From the NCBI GenBank assembly GCA_050247255.1, contig JBFWUM010000007.1, forward strand, positions 1 through 64,000: a stretch of DNA of 64,000 nt. Reading direction: 5' to 3'. The notes below the pieces were generated by a model. That model made no database searches. It saw only the letters and a list, made by a program, of their open reading frames with translations, and was not told the DNA's origin. The position numbers and the translations under genes were made by a program. This stretch comes from JBFWUM01 sp050247255. Lineage in GTDB: Bacteria; Acidobacteriota; Vicinamibacteria; Vicinamibacterales; UBA2999. Positions 1 through 6,961 of this stretch are shown in pieces (the first letter of the stretch is position 1; each line of letters begins with the position of its first letter).

Positions 1-123
1 GGGCAGGCGCCCTTCGCGGAACAGGCCACCACCGCCGCGGTGGTCGGCGACGATGTCTATGTGGTGCACCCGCATTTCATGGACGAGAACCCGCCGAGCC
101 TCGAGAAGGTGGCGTTCGAGTAG
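1..123 (+). CDS. 3' end of an unidentified protein (partial)
   Basis: The first 40 codons of the window form an open frame that ends in TAG. The peptide contains DDVYVVHPHFMDENPPSLEK and resembles the last strand and tail of a secreted beta-propeller or sugar-lactonase-type protein, but this is only an impression from composition. The start lies outside the window. The next gene begins 9 bp downstream on the same strand, so the two are probably co-transcribed. No function can be assigned from this fragment. Confidence 0.6.
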   Translation, partial: GQAPFAEQATTAAVVGDDVYVVHPHFMDENPPSLEKVAFE

Positions 124-132
124 GGCAGCCGA

Positions 133-600
133 ATGCGGTCGCATGTGATCGCGTGTGCCCTGGTCCTGTTTGGCGCGCCGGCGGCGGCCCAGGGGCTGGA
201 GTTCGCCTGCGAGTACACGCGCAAGGTGGAATGCTCGCCGGCTGGCTGCACGGACGCCGAGATCGGCTCCGCCTACCTGCTGGTGCCGCCGCTCGACTTC
301 CTGCTGGATGCCACGACACGAGCGTTGGAAGCGGGGGAGTTGCCGGTGATCCGCCGCTGCGACACGCGCGGCTGCACGGCGCTGCCGGTGCGCGCGACCC
401 TCGGCAACCCCTTCGTCAACATCGTCCCGCTCGAAGGGACCTACTTCCTGAAGATCGCGTCGGCCGACCTGGCCGACGGCACCCGCGCCTCCGACTTCGT
501 CGAGGTCGCGACGCAGGCACTGACGACGACGACCTACTTCGGCTCGTGCAAGGGCGTCGTGCCCGGCACGGTGCCGCTGCCGGCCCCGCGAACCCCATGA
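133..600 (+). CDS. Secreted hypothetical protein
   Basis: A 155-residue protein of unknown function. The first 19 residues form a signal peptide with an Ala-rich cleavage site (APAAAQ), so the mature protein is exported. The mature part holds seven Cys (two of them in the VECSPAGC stretch, two in RRCDTRGC), which suggests disulfides in the periplasm. The ATG start is close behind the preceding stop. Its TGA overlaps the ATG of the next gene by 4 bp, so the two are very likely translated together. I recognise no named domain. Confidence 0.7.
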   Translation: MRSHVIACALVLFGAPAAAQGLEFACEYTRKVECSPAGCTDAEIGSAYLLVPPLDFLLDATTRALEAGELPVIRRCDTRGCTALPVRATLGNPFVNIVPLEGTYFLKIASADLADGTRASDFVEVATQALTTTTYFGSCKGVVPGTVPLPAPRTP

Positions 601-1052
601 CTCGTCTCTTGCTTCACGTGACCTTCATGCTCGGCCTGGCGACGGCAACGGCCGTGGCGCAGACGACCCCGGAGTGGAAGCAGCCGACCGAGCGCCTGCC
701 GGAATACTGGGAGCTGATCGGGCGGATGTTCGGCGACCAGGCGGTCATCAACGACGACCGCTCGCTGCGCCTCATCACGGATCTTGCCGTCATCGGCGTC
801 GCCAACATCAAGGCCAGGAGCCGCGCCGCCGAGGTGTTCGCCCGCTTTGCCGAGATCACCTACAACACCATGGACGACAACCAGATCGACTTCGTCGAGC
901 CGAAGCTGGTGGTGAAGGAAGTGCGCGAGATTCGCGTGATGAAGGCGGGCGACGAGGGGATTGTCGTCGAGTGGCGCTCGGGGTCGAGCTCGCTCAACCA
1001 CAAGCAATGCGTCGACGTCTGGATTGCCCGGACCGCTTTCCTGGTGGATTAG
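597..1052 (+). CDS. Secreted hypothetical protein
   Basis: A 151-residue protein with an N-terminal signal peptide (cleavage after TAVA, near residue 22). The ATG overlaps the previous stop in an ATGA junction, which fixes the start. The rest is mixed helix and strand, with the stretch EVFARFAEITYNTMDDNQID and one Cys near the C-terminus. No family is recognised. The same reading frame stays open for about 60 codons after the TAG, which may be decayed coding sequence (see the following region). Confidence 0.7.
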   Translation: MTRLLLHVTFMLGLATATAVAQTTPEWKQPTERLPEYWELIGRMFGDQAVINDDRSLRLITDLAVIGVANIKARSRAAEVFARFAEITYNTMDDNQIDFVEPKLVVKEVREIRVMKAGDEGIVVEWRSGSSSLNHKQCVDVWIARTAFLVD

Positions 1053-1267
1053 CGCTGGCGCGCGGTGGCCGCGTGCGAGCGGGCAGTCGTCTGGTCAGCG
1101 TGGCAACGACCGCTCGGACGACCGCGCCCCTACACCACCACGTTCGAGGTCGACGGGTGGACGGCGCTCGACATCAAGTACGACCCGCAGGCCGATGACG
1201 TGCGCGTCGCGCTGAGAAATCCGCAGTCAGGCACCCCGTAAAGGGGTGCCCTACAGGAGTTGTCCCC
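1053..1267 (+). other. Short intergenic stretch with a possible coding relic
   Basis: No complete gene is visible here. The frame of the preceding gene continues after its TAG to a TAA at 1239-1241, and the last 30 or so codons look protein-like (FEVDGWTALDIKYDPQADDV). There is no ATG. The closing TAA is supplied by a palindromic repeat at 1230-1250. This may be a relic of a longer or second gene; evidence is weak. Confidence 0.3.
1230..1250. repeat. Palindromic repeat, family A
   Basis: A perfect hairpin: 8-bp arms GGCACCCC / GGGGTGCC around a GTAAA loop. The same core recurs at 6542-6566, with a close variant at 6583-6603, so it is a dispersed REP-like element and not a one-off terminator. 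No T-tract follows it. Confidence 0.75.
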
Positions 1268-1393
1268 CTACAGGATTTCCCGCACACGGTCGGCGGGGCG
1301 GGCGAGAATCGCTCGCGCGCCGGCATCCTTCATGGTGGTGAACACCTGGCGACAGGTACTGCAGGTGGGCTTCTGGTAGACGGTGATCTTCAT
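1268..1393 (-). pseudogene. Truncated ArsC/Spx-like thioredoxin-fold fragment
   Basis: A 41-residue frame starting MKITVYQKPTCSTCRQVF. The N-terminus matches the first strand and CxxC loop of the ArsC/Spx (arsenate reductase-like) family. The last 16 residues (AILARPADRVREIL) resemble the far C-terminal helix of the same family. Family members are about 110-120 residues, so the middle two thirds is missing and the gene looks internally deleted. It could instead be a tiny functional redox protein. The start is the first ATG on this strand; no strong ribosome site is visible. Confidence 0.4.
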
Positions 1394-1452
1394 GATGAGG
1401 TGCCCCTGTGTCGGCTCAATGTCTGCTTGCATCCCTCCTGAGGAGAGGGCGC

Positions 1453-1719
1453 ATGATTCATAGGATGTCAGATCTCATCGGTAAGCCGATCGTCGCCGCC
1501 GATGGCGGCGAGAAGCTGGGCACGGTCGCCGACCTGCTGATTGATGAGGCCACCAACGGCTTCGTCGGGCTCGTCGTCCGCCACGGCGGCATCATGAAGC
1601 GCGAAGACGTGCTGCCCGCATCGGCCGTCCAGGCGCTGGGGCGCGACGCCATCGTCAGCCGGTCGAGCGCCGACCTGATCGACGGGAGAGAGTGGCGGAA
1701 CCGGCACGCCAAGGCATGA
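1453..1719 (+). CDS. PRC-barrel domain protein
   Basis: An 88-residue cytosolic protein made almost entirely of one PRC barrel: MSDLIGKPIVAADGGEKLGT, then DLLIDEATNGFVGLVVR and a final strand pair. PRC barrels occur in photosynthetic reaction-centre H subunits, RimM and many small bacterial proteins of unknown role. I chose the ATG at 1453 over an upstream GTG/ATG at 1408 because a purine-rich AGGAGAGGG ends 3 bp before it. A second ATG five codons later (MSDLIG) is also possible. It stands alone between unrelated genes. Confidence 0.7.
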   Translation: MIHRMSDLIGKPIVAADGGEKLGTVADLLIDEATNGFVGLVVRHGGIMKREDVLPASAVQALGRDAIVSRSSADLIDGREWRNRHAKA

Positions 1720-1743
1720 ACGTTGCTTTAAATTCCATCCACA

Positions 1744-1944
1744 ATGAGAGTATGGCTGACCCGCAAGTACGCGGACTGGATCGACGGGGTCGATCTGCGC
1801 GGCTATGCGGTCGGCGATACTCTCGATCTGACGCCGAACGACGCGCGGATCCTGCTGGTAGAGCAGTGGGCCGTGCTCGAGCGGCGTACCAAGGAGCGCA
1901 GCGCCCGGCCCTGCCGCGGGCGGCGGGCCCGCGATTGCCGCTGA
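1744..1944 (+). CDS. Small conserved hypothetical protein
   Basis: A 66-residue protein, MRVWLTRKYADWIDGVDLRG and onward, with the pattern VGDTLDLTPNDARILLVEQWA followed by a basic Arg-rich tail. Short proteins of this pattern recur in acidobacterial genomes in my experience, but I know no function. There is no signal peptide or membrane segment. The codon pattern (G/C at third positions) matches neighbouring real genes. An upstream overlapping frame is less plausible. Confidence 0.55.
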   Translation: MRVWLTRKYADWIDGVDLRGYAVGDTLDLTPNDARILLVEQWAVLERRTKERSARPCRGRRARDCR

Positions 1945-1974
1945 GCCGCCGCGATTAGCGGATAAGATGCGGCG

Positions 1975-2400
1975 ATGATCCCGCGCCGCTGCCTCTTTTC
2001 GTTCCTGTTCCTGGCCATCCTTGCCGCCGGCTGCGACGACCGCTCGACCACAGGGCCCTCGTCGAGCAGCGAACCCGGCTTCACCATCACCGAGCTTCGC
2101 ATCGGGACCGGCGCCGAGGCGGCCACCGGCACGACCGCGACCATCACCTTCACGATGTGGGTGTTCGATGAGGCCGCCTTCCAGGGGAAGGGGCCGCAGG
2201 CAGACTCGGGCTCGCTGACGTTTTCGGTCGGCACGGGCGAGGTTATTCAGGGGCTGTCGGTGGGCGTGCGCGGCATGAAGGTCGGCGGTGCGCGCCGCCT
2301 GCTGGTGCCGTCGCGGTTGGCGTTCGGCGAGCGCGGCACGACAGGCGTGCCGGCGAACTCACCAGTCGTGTTCGACGTCGAGCTGATCTCGGTCCAGTAG
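1975..2400 (+). CDS. FKBP-type peptidyl-prolyl isomerase lipoprotein
   Basis: A 141-residue exported lipoprotein. The signal peptide ends in a clear lipobox, LAAGC, with Cys20 as the lipidation site. A Ser/Thr-rich linker leads to a single FKBP domain: the core motifs GEVIQGLSVGVRGMKVGGARR, VPSRLAFGERG and NSPVVFDVELISV are characteristic. Such proteins accelerate cis-trans proline isomerisation in the periplasm and act as folding helpers. The domain is slightly compact but has the key FKBP turns. It is convergent with the next gene, 5 bp away. Confidence 0.85.
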   Translation: MIPRRCLFSFLFLAILAAGCDDRSTTGPSSSSEPGFTITELRIGTGAEAATGTTATITFTMWVFDEAAFQGKGPQADSGSLTFSVGTGEVIQGLSVGVRGMKVGGARRLLVPSRLAFGERGTTGVPANSPVVFDVELISVQ

Positions 2401-2405
2401 GCGGC

Positions 2406-2825
2406 CTACACCAATCCCAGCCGCTCCCGCAGGTCCAGCAGGCTGAAATCGAGCTCGCTCTTCACGATCAATCCCCCACGTACCGTCAGCACCTCGGTGA
2501 ACTGGAGGTCGGCGCGGCGGCCGGTTGGCGGGATGCTGGTGTGCTCGCCGAGCATGAGCGGCCCGGTGTGCGTGCCGCGGCCAATGAAGCGGACGCGGAC
2601 CGTGTCGCCTCCCTCCTGCTCGATGGACGTGAGCTCGACGAGCGCGTCCTCGAAGGCAATCAGCCAGCCGGCCGCCAGGGCGCGGTAGCCCGCGCGCCCC
2701 AGCAGCCGCTGGCGGGTCGGCACGTAGTGAAAGGACGCCTGCGGGTCGACCAGGCGCGCCACCTCGTCCAACTGGCGCTCGTTGAACAGGCGGTAGTACT
2801 CCCGGACGACGGCCGTGGCGTCCAC
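2406..2825 (-). CDS. SnoaL-like / nuclear transport factor 2-fold protein
   Basis: A 139-residue protein with the NTF2-like polyketide-cyclase fold: VREYYRLFNERQLDEVARLV at the start, then ASFHYVPTRQRLLGRAGYRA and the terminal sheet strands. Members bind small hydrophobic ligands or act as ester cyclases; the substrate here is unknown. The start codon is GTG. It lies 6 bp downstream of the dienelactone hydrolase gene on the same strand, so the two are co-transcribed and may work on related small molecules. Confidence 0.75.
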   Translation of the reverse strand: MDATAVVREYYRLFNERQLDEVARLVDPQASFHYVPTRQRLLGRAGYRALAAGWLIAFEDALVELTSIEQEGGDTVRVRFIGRGTHTGPLMLGEHTSIPPTGRRADLQFTEVLTVRGGLIVKSELDFSLLDLRERLGLV

Positions 2826-2831
2826 GCGGAT

Positions 2832-3725
2832 CTAGGCGAGCGTCCGCTTGAAGAGCGCGATCGTGCGCTCCATGGCGATGTCGGCCTGCGCCTTGTTGAA
2901 GCGCGGGGTCGTATCGTTGTTGAACCCGTGCTGCGTGCCCGGGTAGAAGTGCTGCTCGTACTTGACGTTGTTGGCCTTCAGCGCCGCCTCGTAAGCCGCC
3001 GCGCCGGCGTTGATCCGCTCGTCGTTCTCGGCGTACTGGATCATCACCTCTGCCTTGATCCTGGGCACGTCCTCCGCGCGCGGCTGGCCGCCGTAGAACG
3101 GCACCGCCGCCGCCAGGTCCGCGCCCAGCCGCACCGCCAGCTGGTTGACGACGCTGCCGCCGAAGCAGAAGCCGACCGCGCCGATCTTGCCGTTGACCTC
3201 GGGACGCGCCTTCAGCAGCCGCGCACCGTTGACGAAGTCGACGATCATCTCCTCCTGGTTGCGCTTCCGCTGCAGCTCGACGCCGGCTTCATCGGTGCCG
3301 GGCCAGCCGCCGAGCGGAAAGAGCGCATCCGGGCCGAACGCCACGAAGCCGGCCACGGCAAAGCGGCGGACGACGTCCTGGATGTGCGGGTTGAGGCCGC
3401 GGTTCTCGTGGACCACGAGCACGCCGCCGACGCGCCCCTGCCGGTTGGCCGGCTCGGCGAAGAGGCCGCGCATCTTGCCGGCGCCGCCGGGAGAGTCGTA
3501 CTCGATCCACTGCGTCCTGATCCGCGGGTCGTTCGGCTGCACCACCTGCGCTGCCTCCGAGTAGTCGGGGCGCAGCAGGTCGAGCGCCATCGCCGCCGCA
3601 GCGGCGCTGCCGGTGACGGCCGCCGCCCGGTCGATGAACCCGCGGCGATCGATGAGCCCGTGGACGTAGCGGTCGAACAACCGCATGACCTCGGGGTGAA
3701 CGTCGGTCGCTTTCGTCTGTTCCAT
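2832..3725 (-). CDS. Dienelactone hydrolase family protein
   Basis: A 297-residue alpha/beta hydrolase of the dienelactone hydrolase (carboxymethylenebutenolidase) family. The catalytic triad can be seen: Cys near 187 in GFCFGGS, Asp near 235 in AENDE, and His near 265 in GTQHGF. The ENRGLNPHIQD stretch holds the Glu that pairs with the Cys in the resting enzyme. An N-terminal extension of about 60 residues carries an Ala-rich segment (AAVTGSAAAAAMAL) that may be a weak export signal. The ATG was chosen because a GAGGAG lies upstream and longer versions start inside the neighbouring gene. Confidence 0.85.
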   Translation of the reverse strand: MEQTKATDVHPEVMRLFDRYVHGLIDRRGFIDRAAAVTGSAAAAAMALDLLRPDYSEAAQVVQPNDPRIRTQWIEYDSPGGAGKMRGLFAEPANRQGRVGGVLVVHENRGLNPHIQDVVRRFAVAGFVAFGPDALFPLGGWPGTDEAGVELQRKRNQEEMIVDFVNGARLLKARPEVNGKIGAVGFCFGGSVVNQLAVRLGADLAAAVPFYGGQPRAEDVPRIKAEVMIQYAENDERINAGAAAYEAALKANNVKYEQHFYPGTQHGFNNDTTPRFNKAQADIAMERTIALFKRTLA

Positions 3726-3732
3726 GATGGCG

Positions 3733-3978
3733 TTACTCCTCGTCTGGGGGATCGGCAATCCAGAAACTGCAGCGCGCGACGCAGCGGTGGCCGCTGTTGC
3801 GCACGATGTCTTCGGCCTTGTGCTGGGCATCCACGAGGCTGGCAGCCGGCTGCCACGCATGCTCGGGCTGCCCCTGCTGCTGGCTCCGGTAGCGGAACGC
3901 TCCCGCCGTGCTGCGTTCGACGGTGAGCGTCCATCCCTCGTGCCACCGGTTCCAGGTCTTTTCCACGACGTCGGTCAT
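3733..3978 (-). CDS. Hypothetical protein
   Basis: An 81-residue protein of unknown function, MTDVVEKTWNRWHEGWTLTV and onward, with two Cys in HRCVARCSF and an acidic C-terminus. No signal peptide. It ends 7 bp before the start of the dienelactone hydrolase gene, which suggests one transcript. A short-word inverted repeat lies directly upstream of it. The protein may be a small beta-sheet domain, but I recognise no family. Confidence 0.55.
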   Translation of the reverse strand: MTDVVEKTWNRWHEGWTLTVERSTAGAFRYRSQQQGQPEHAWQPAASLVDAQHKAEDIVRNSGHRCVARCSFWIADPPDEE

Positions 3979-3986
3979 CGAGGAAT

Positions 3987-4061
3987 GGTAGTTGAGTAGC
4001 TGGGTTGTTGGGTAGCTGGGTAAGAGCCGCAGCAGCCTAGCTACCTGGCTACTCAGCTACC
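3987..4061. repeat. Stop-anchored word repeat (GTAGCTGGG family)
   Basis: Tandem short words built on TAGCTGGG form the left arm (3987-4023), and words such as TAGCTACC / GGCTACTC form the right arm (4036-4061). The arms are complementary and would fold into a long imperfect hairpin. On the minus strand the element begins with the TAG stop of the CotH gene (AGG TAG CTGAGTAGCC). The same word family recurs at 29018-29079. Confidence 0.75.
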
Positions 4062-5499
4062 TTTGATATGAAAGCAGGTAGAGGCGGCGGCGTTCGATGT
4101 AGCCGCGCAAGTCGCTCTGCGCCCCCTCGATGTCGACGGGGAACTCCTCGAACGCATCGAGCTTCCGCGTGTCGGCCTCGACCTCGGCGGCGATGAGCGC
4201 CTGGTACTTCCTGGCCAGCGGACCGATGCGGTTCCAGTCGAGCCACTTGGTGGCGATGTCGCGGACGTAGCCGAGATACCGGGTGCGCAGCGCCGGCACG
4301 GCCAGGAGCTTCGACCGCAGCGGCTTGGAGGGGTCGTTCAGCCCGGCCAGCGGATCGAGCGTGGCGCTCGGCGCCGCACCCGAGAAGCCGAAGCCGCGGC
4401 CCCCCTCGCTGAACGTCTCGTTCATGTCGCCCGGGAACACGTGGAAGCGGCCGCCCACATCCTGGTAAAGCGAGTAGTCGCTGCCGCGCGCCCAGTAGCC
4501 GTCGCCGTTGGTCAGGACGATGTCGACGGCGAGGAACTTGAGCACCTCGTCCACGTCGAGCAGCGGCTTGAGCGCCGCTTCGAGCTTGTCGGCCGGCGTT
4601 TCGTTGAGCACCCTGGTCAGGTTGATCAGGTCGGCCCACGCCTTCGGCGTGTCCTTCGACTTGATCTCGAACGTCCGCTTGTACTGGGCGAGGTTCTGTT
4701 CACCCCAGTACTCCAGCCCGGCACGCCCCCGCGGGCTGCCAGGCACCTTCCACCGCGCCCCATCGTCGGAGGGATACCACTCGCCGATGAAGTCCTTGTT
4801 GAACTGCTGGTTGCTGACGTAGATGCCCCAGTTTTCGCCGTTGATGACCACCCGCAGGTAGTTCGACTTCAGCGACGGCAGGTAGTCGCGGGCAATCTCC
4901 TGCGAGAGTGCCGTGCGCAGGAAGGTCGGGTCTTCGTGCGAGTTGAGCAGGTTGAGCGTCCTGTAGCCGCGCAGGTCCTGCTTGCCGTGGACGAAGTCGA
5001 ACGACAGGTTGAGCGAGCGCTTGTAGCCGGCCGGCACCTGGCGGTACGACGAGTTGCCGCGGAAATGGATGCCGACCTGGTCGTAGGTCTTGCCGTCGAC
5101 GATGACGCTGGCCGGGACCTCGACGTCGGTGTTGTAGAAGGTCTCGAGCTCGTCTTCCCAGTCGACGCCGGGGAAGTCGATGAAGATCGTCCGCAGCGTC
5201 GCCATGTCGTAGAGCGGCGTCGCCGGATACGGCGGCTTGATGTCGGCCGGGACGACGCGCGCGCCGTTGCTGACGTTGGCGGGGAAGAAGTTGCGGCGGC
5301 CGCGTCCGCGCTGTCCTTCGAGGTAGTTCCGCGCTGCCCGCCGCTCCACGGCGTTCAGCCGGCCGTCGTTGTCGCGATCGAACTGCTCGACGATCTTCTG
5401 CTCGGGGCGGCCGAAGCCGAACCCGCCGAACTGCGCGCCGCCGGTCGCCGTGGCGAGCGCAACGATGGCGACGGTCCAGGCAAGGCGGGTACGGCGCAT
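4057..5499 (-). CDS. CotH-like kinase-fold secreted protein with an EF hand
   Basis: A 480-residue exported protein. A signal peptide (ends TATGGA, about residue 21) is followed by an EF-hand calcium loop at residues 41-52 (DRDNDGRLNAVE). A CotH domain occupies the rest, with GIHFRGNSSYRQVPAGYKRS, NLLNSHEDPTFLRTALSQEI and FHVFPGDMNETF as family landmarks. CotH proteins have an atypical kinase fold; in Bacillus CotH phosphorylates spore-coat proteins. Its TAG is part of a word repeat. It is the last gene of a group with DUF4956 and VTC-domain genes, a recurring bacterial neighbourhood. Confidence 0.85.
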   Translation of the reverse strand: MRRTRLAWTVAIVALATATGGAQFGGFGFGRPEQKIVEQFDRDNDGRLNAVERRAARNYLEGQRGRGRRNFFPANVSNGARVVPADIKPPYPATPLYDMATLRTIFIDFPGVDWEDELETFYNTDVEVPASVIVDGKTYDQVGIHFRGNSSYRQVPAGYKRSLNLSFDFVHGKQDLRGYRTLNLLNSHEDPTFLRTALSQEIARDYLPSLKSNYLRVVINGENWGIYVSNQQFNKDFIGEWYPSDDGARWKVPGSPRGRAGLEYWGEQNLAQYKRTFEIKSKDTPKAWADLINLTRVLNETPADKLEAALKPLLDVDEVLKFLAVDIVLTNGDGYWARGSDYSLYQDVGGRFHVFPGDMNETFSEGGRGFGFSGAAPSATLDPLAGLNDPSKPLRSKLLAVPALRTRYLGYVRDIATKWLDWNRIGPLARKYQALIAAEVEADTRKLDAFEEFPVDIEGAQSDLRGYIERRRLYLLSYQR

Positions 5500-5503
5500 G
5501 GCG

Positions 5504-6184
5504 CTAATCTTCCTCGTCCACGCGCTGCAAGGCAACGCTTTGTATTCCATCGAGCCGGTTGAGGCCGTTGACCAGCTCGGCGGCTGACTGGTCCGTCCGA
5601 AGGGTCGTCCGGTAGGACACTTCCAGCGAGGTGCCCTGGCGCGCGGTGGCCAGCGAGACGAGCCGCCGGGTCGTCGCGTGGGCATCCAGCAGCGGTCCGA
5701 GCACCTCGTTGGCGTCGCGGCCGAGCGCGATCCGGACCTGGAGCAGGTAGGGCAGCTGCGCCGACGGCGGCAGCCCGCGCGGCCGCATGATGGCGGCCGC
5801 GGCCCCGACGACGGCGATGCCGATGAGCGCCACCCATGGGTGGCTCGCCCCGACCGCCATGCCGACCACGACGGCAAAGATGACGTAGGCGGTGTCCTGC
5901 GTGTCGCGAACGACGGTGCGGAAGCGGACGATCGACAGCGCGCCGACCAGGCTGAACGCGCGGGCGACGCTGTCGCCGATCACCTGCGTGACCATGGCGA
6001 TCAGGATGGTCAGCAGGACGAGGGTGATGCTGAACGAGGAGACGATTTCGTCGCGGGGGCGGGTGCGCCGGTAGACGAGGGCGACGATCCCGCCGAGCGC
6101 CATGGCAATGACCAGGCGCATGAGCACCTGCAGCGGATCCACCGGCGGCACGTCGGTGAACGGCGCCAGCAGGAACTCAGGCAT
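5504..6184 (-). CDS. DUF4956 family membrane protein
   Basis: A 226-residue protein with four or so predicted transmembrane helices in the first 130 residues (LVIAMALGGIVALVY, ITLVLLTILIAMVTQVI, AYVIFAVVVGMAVGA, VALIGIAVVGAAAAI) and a cytosolic C-terminal domain of about 90 residues. The conserved SLVGALSIVRFRTVVRDTQD stretch is typical of DUF4956. Its molecular role is unknown. The start overlaps the end of the VTC gene by 8 bp, and the CotH gene begins 4 bp after its stop, so the three are translationally coupled. Confidence 0.8.
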   Translation of the reverse strand: MPEFLLAPFTDVPPVDPLQVLMRLVIAMALGGIVALVYRRTRPRDEIVSSFSITLVLLTILIAMVTQVIGDSVARAFSLVGALSIVRFRTVVRDTQDTAYVIFAVVVGMAVGASHPWVALIGIAVVGAAAAIMRPRGLPPSAQLPYLLQVRIALGRDANEVLGPLLDAHATTRRLVSLATARQGTSLEVSYRTTLRTDQSAAELVNGLNRLDGIQSVALQRVDEED

Positions 6185-6911
6185 GCAGCCGTCCGGCCGC
6201 TTCCGTGGCGGCGTCGTGGGCGAGCCCGAGCGCGGTCATCGCCAGCCGGTACTTGGAGACCGCCGCCGGGTCGAGCCGGAAGTCCTGGATCAGCCGCCGC
6301 AGGAGCGCCGGCGGCGCGTCGCGAAACTTCATCTCGACGATCGCGTGGCTGCTGAGCACCGGGGTGCCGCGCGTCATGAGGAAGCGGCGCTCGCTGTTGA
6401 CCAGCGCCGTGATGTCGGTGTCGATGGTCACGCGCACCGGACCCTCGTCGGTGACGCCGGCGCGCGCCACGCGGACGTAGCTGATCTCGCAGACCGGCGC
6501 GAGCTGCCGCGCCTGCACGCGCCGCTCGAACCACGCCGCTTCGGGCACCCCGTAAAGGGGTGCCCGACGGTCGTCCTCGTAGGGCGCCCCTTTACGGGGC
6601 GCCTCGACGAGCGGGACGAGCATCCGGCGCTTGCAGAGGAAACCGTTGCGCTTCAGCTTGCGCTCCAGGAACACCTCGGGCGCGTCGCCGTAGCGGCGAA
6701 TCCGGTACTTGGCGCGGCCGTACGAGCCGCGGCGGTGGAACGTGTCGAGCCGCGCCGTGTCGAAGTAGAGGCTCGTGGTGCGGTACTGGTCGCCGGCATC
6801 GCCGCCGCCGTGCGGGTCGGCCGCCAGATGGGCCCGCGCCCACTCGCGCAACGCCTGGGCGACATCGGGTTCCACGAGGAACTTGAGTTCAGAGGAAAAC
6901 GAGGGCCCCAT
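6177..6911 (-). CDS. VTC-domain (polyphosphate polymerase-like) protein
   Basis: A 244-residue CYTH/VTC-type tunnel-fold protein. Landmarks are SSELKFLVE at the start, RTTSLYFDT, the basic strand YRIRRYG, LERKLKRNG, and EMKFRDAPP near the end. VTC domains make or handle polyphosphate in eukaryotes; bacterial homologues beside CotH and DUF4956 are uncharacterised. An in-frame insertion of about 20 residues (near 103-123) is encoded by two palindromic repeats. I use the ATG at 6911; a TTG four codons upstream is also possible. Confidence 0.8.
   Translation of the reverse strand: MGPSFSSELKFLVEPDVAQALREWARAHLAADPHGGGDAGDQYRTTSLYFDTARLDTFHRRGSYGRAKYRIRRYGDAPEVFLERKLKRNGFLCKRRMLVPLVEAPRKGAPYEDDRRAPLYGVPEAAWFERRVQARQLAPVCEISYVRVARAGVTDEGPVRVTIDTDITALVNSERRFLMTRGTPVLSSHAIVEMKFRDAPPALLRRLIQDFRLDPAAVSKYRLAMTALGLAHDAATEAAGRLHA
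6542..6603. repeat. Two palindromic repeats inside the VTC gene
   Basis: A perfect 25-bp palindrome at 6542-6566 (arms CGGGCACCCC / GGGGTGCCCG, loop GTAAA) is followed 16 bp later by a variant at 6583-6603 (arms GGCGCCCC / GGGGCGCC, loop TTTAC). Both belong to the family seen at 1230-1250, the second in opposite orientation. They sit in frame within the VTC-domain coding sequence and encode the stretch around APRKGAPYEDDRRAPLYG. Confidence 0.8.
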
Positions 6912-6961
6912 CCGGTCTGCCAATGCTAAAGCATTGCGCCAACCGCCGTGCTAAGAGTTTG

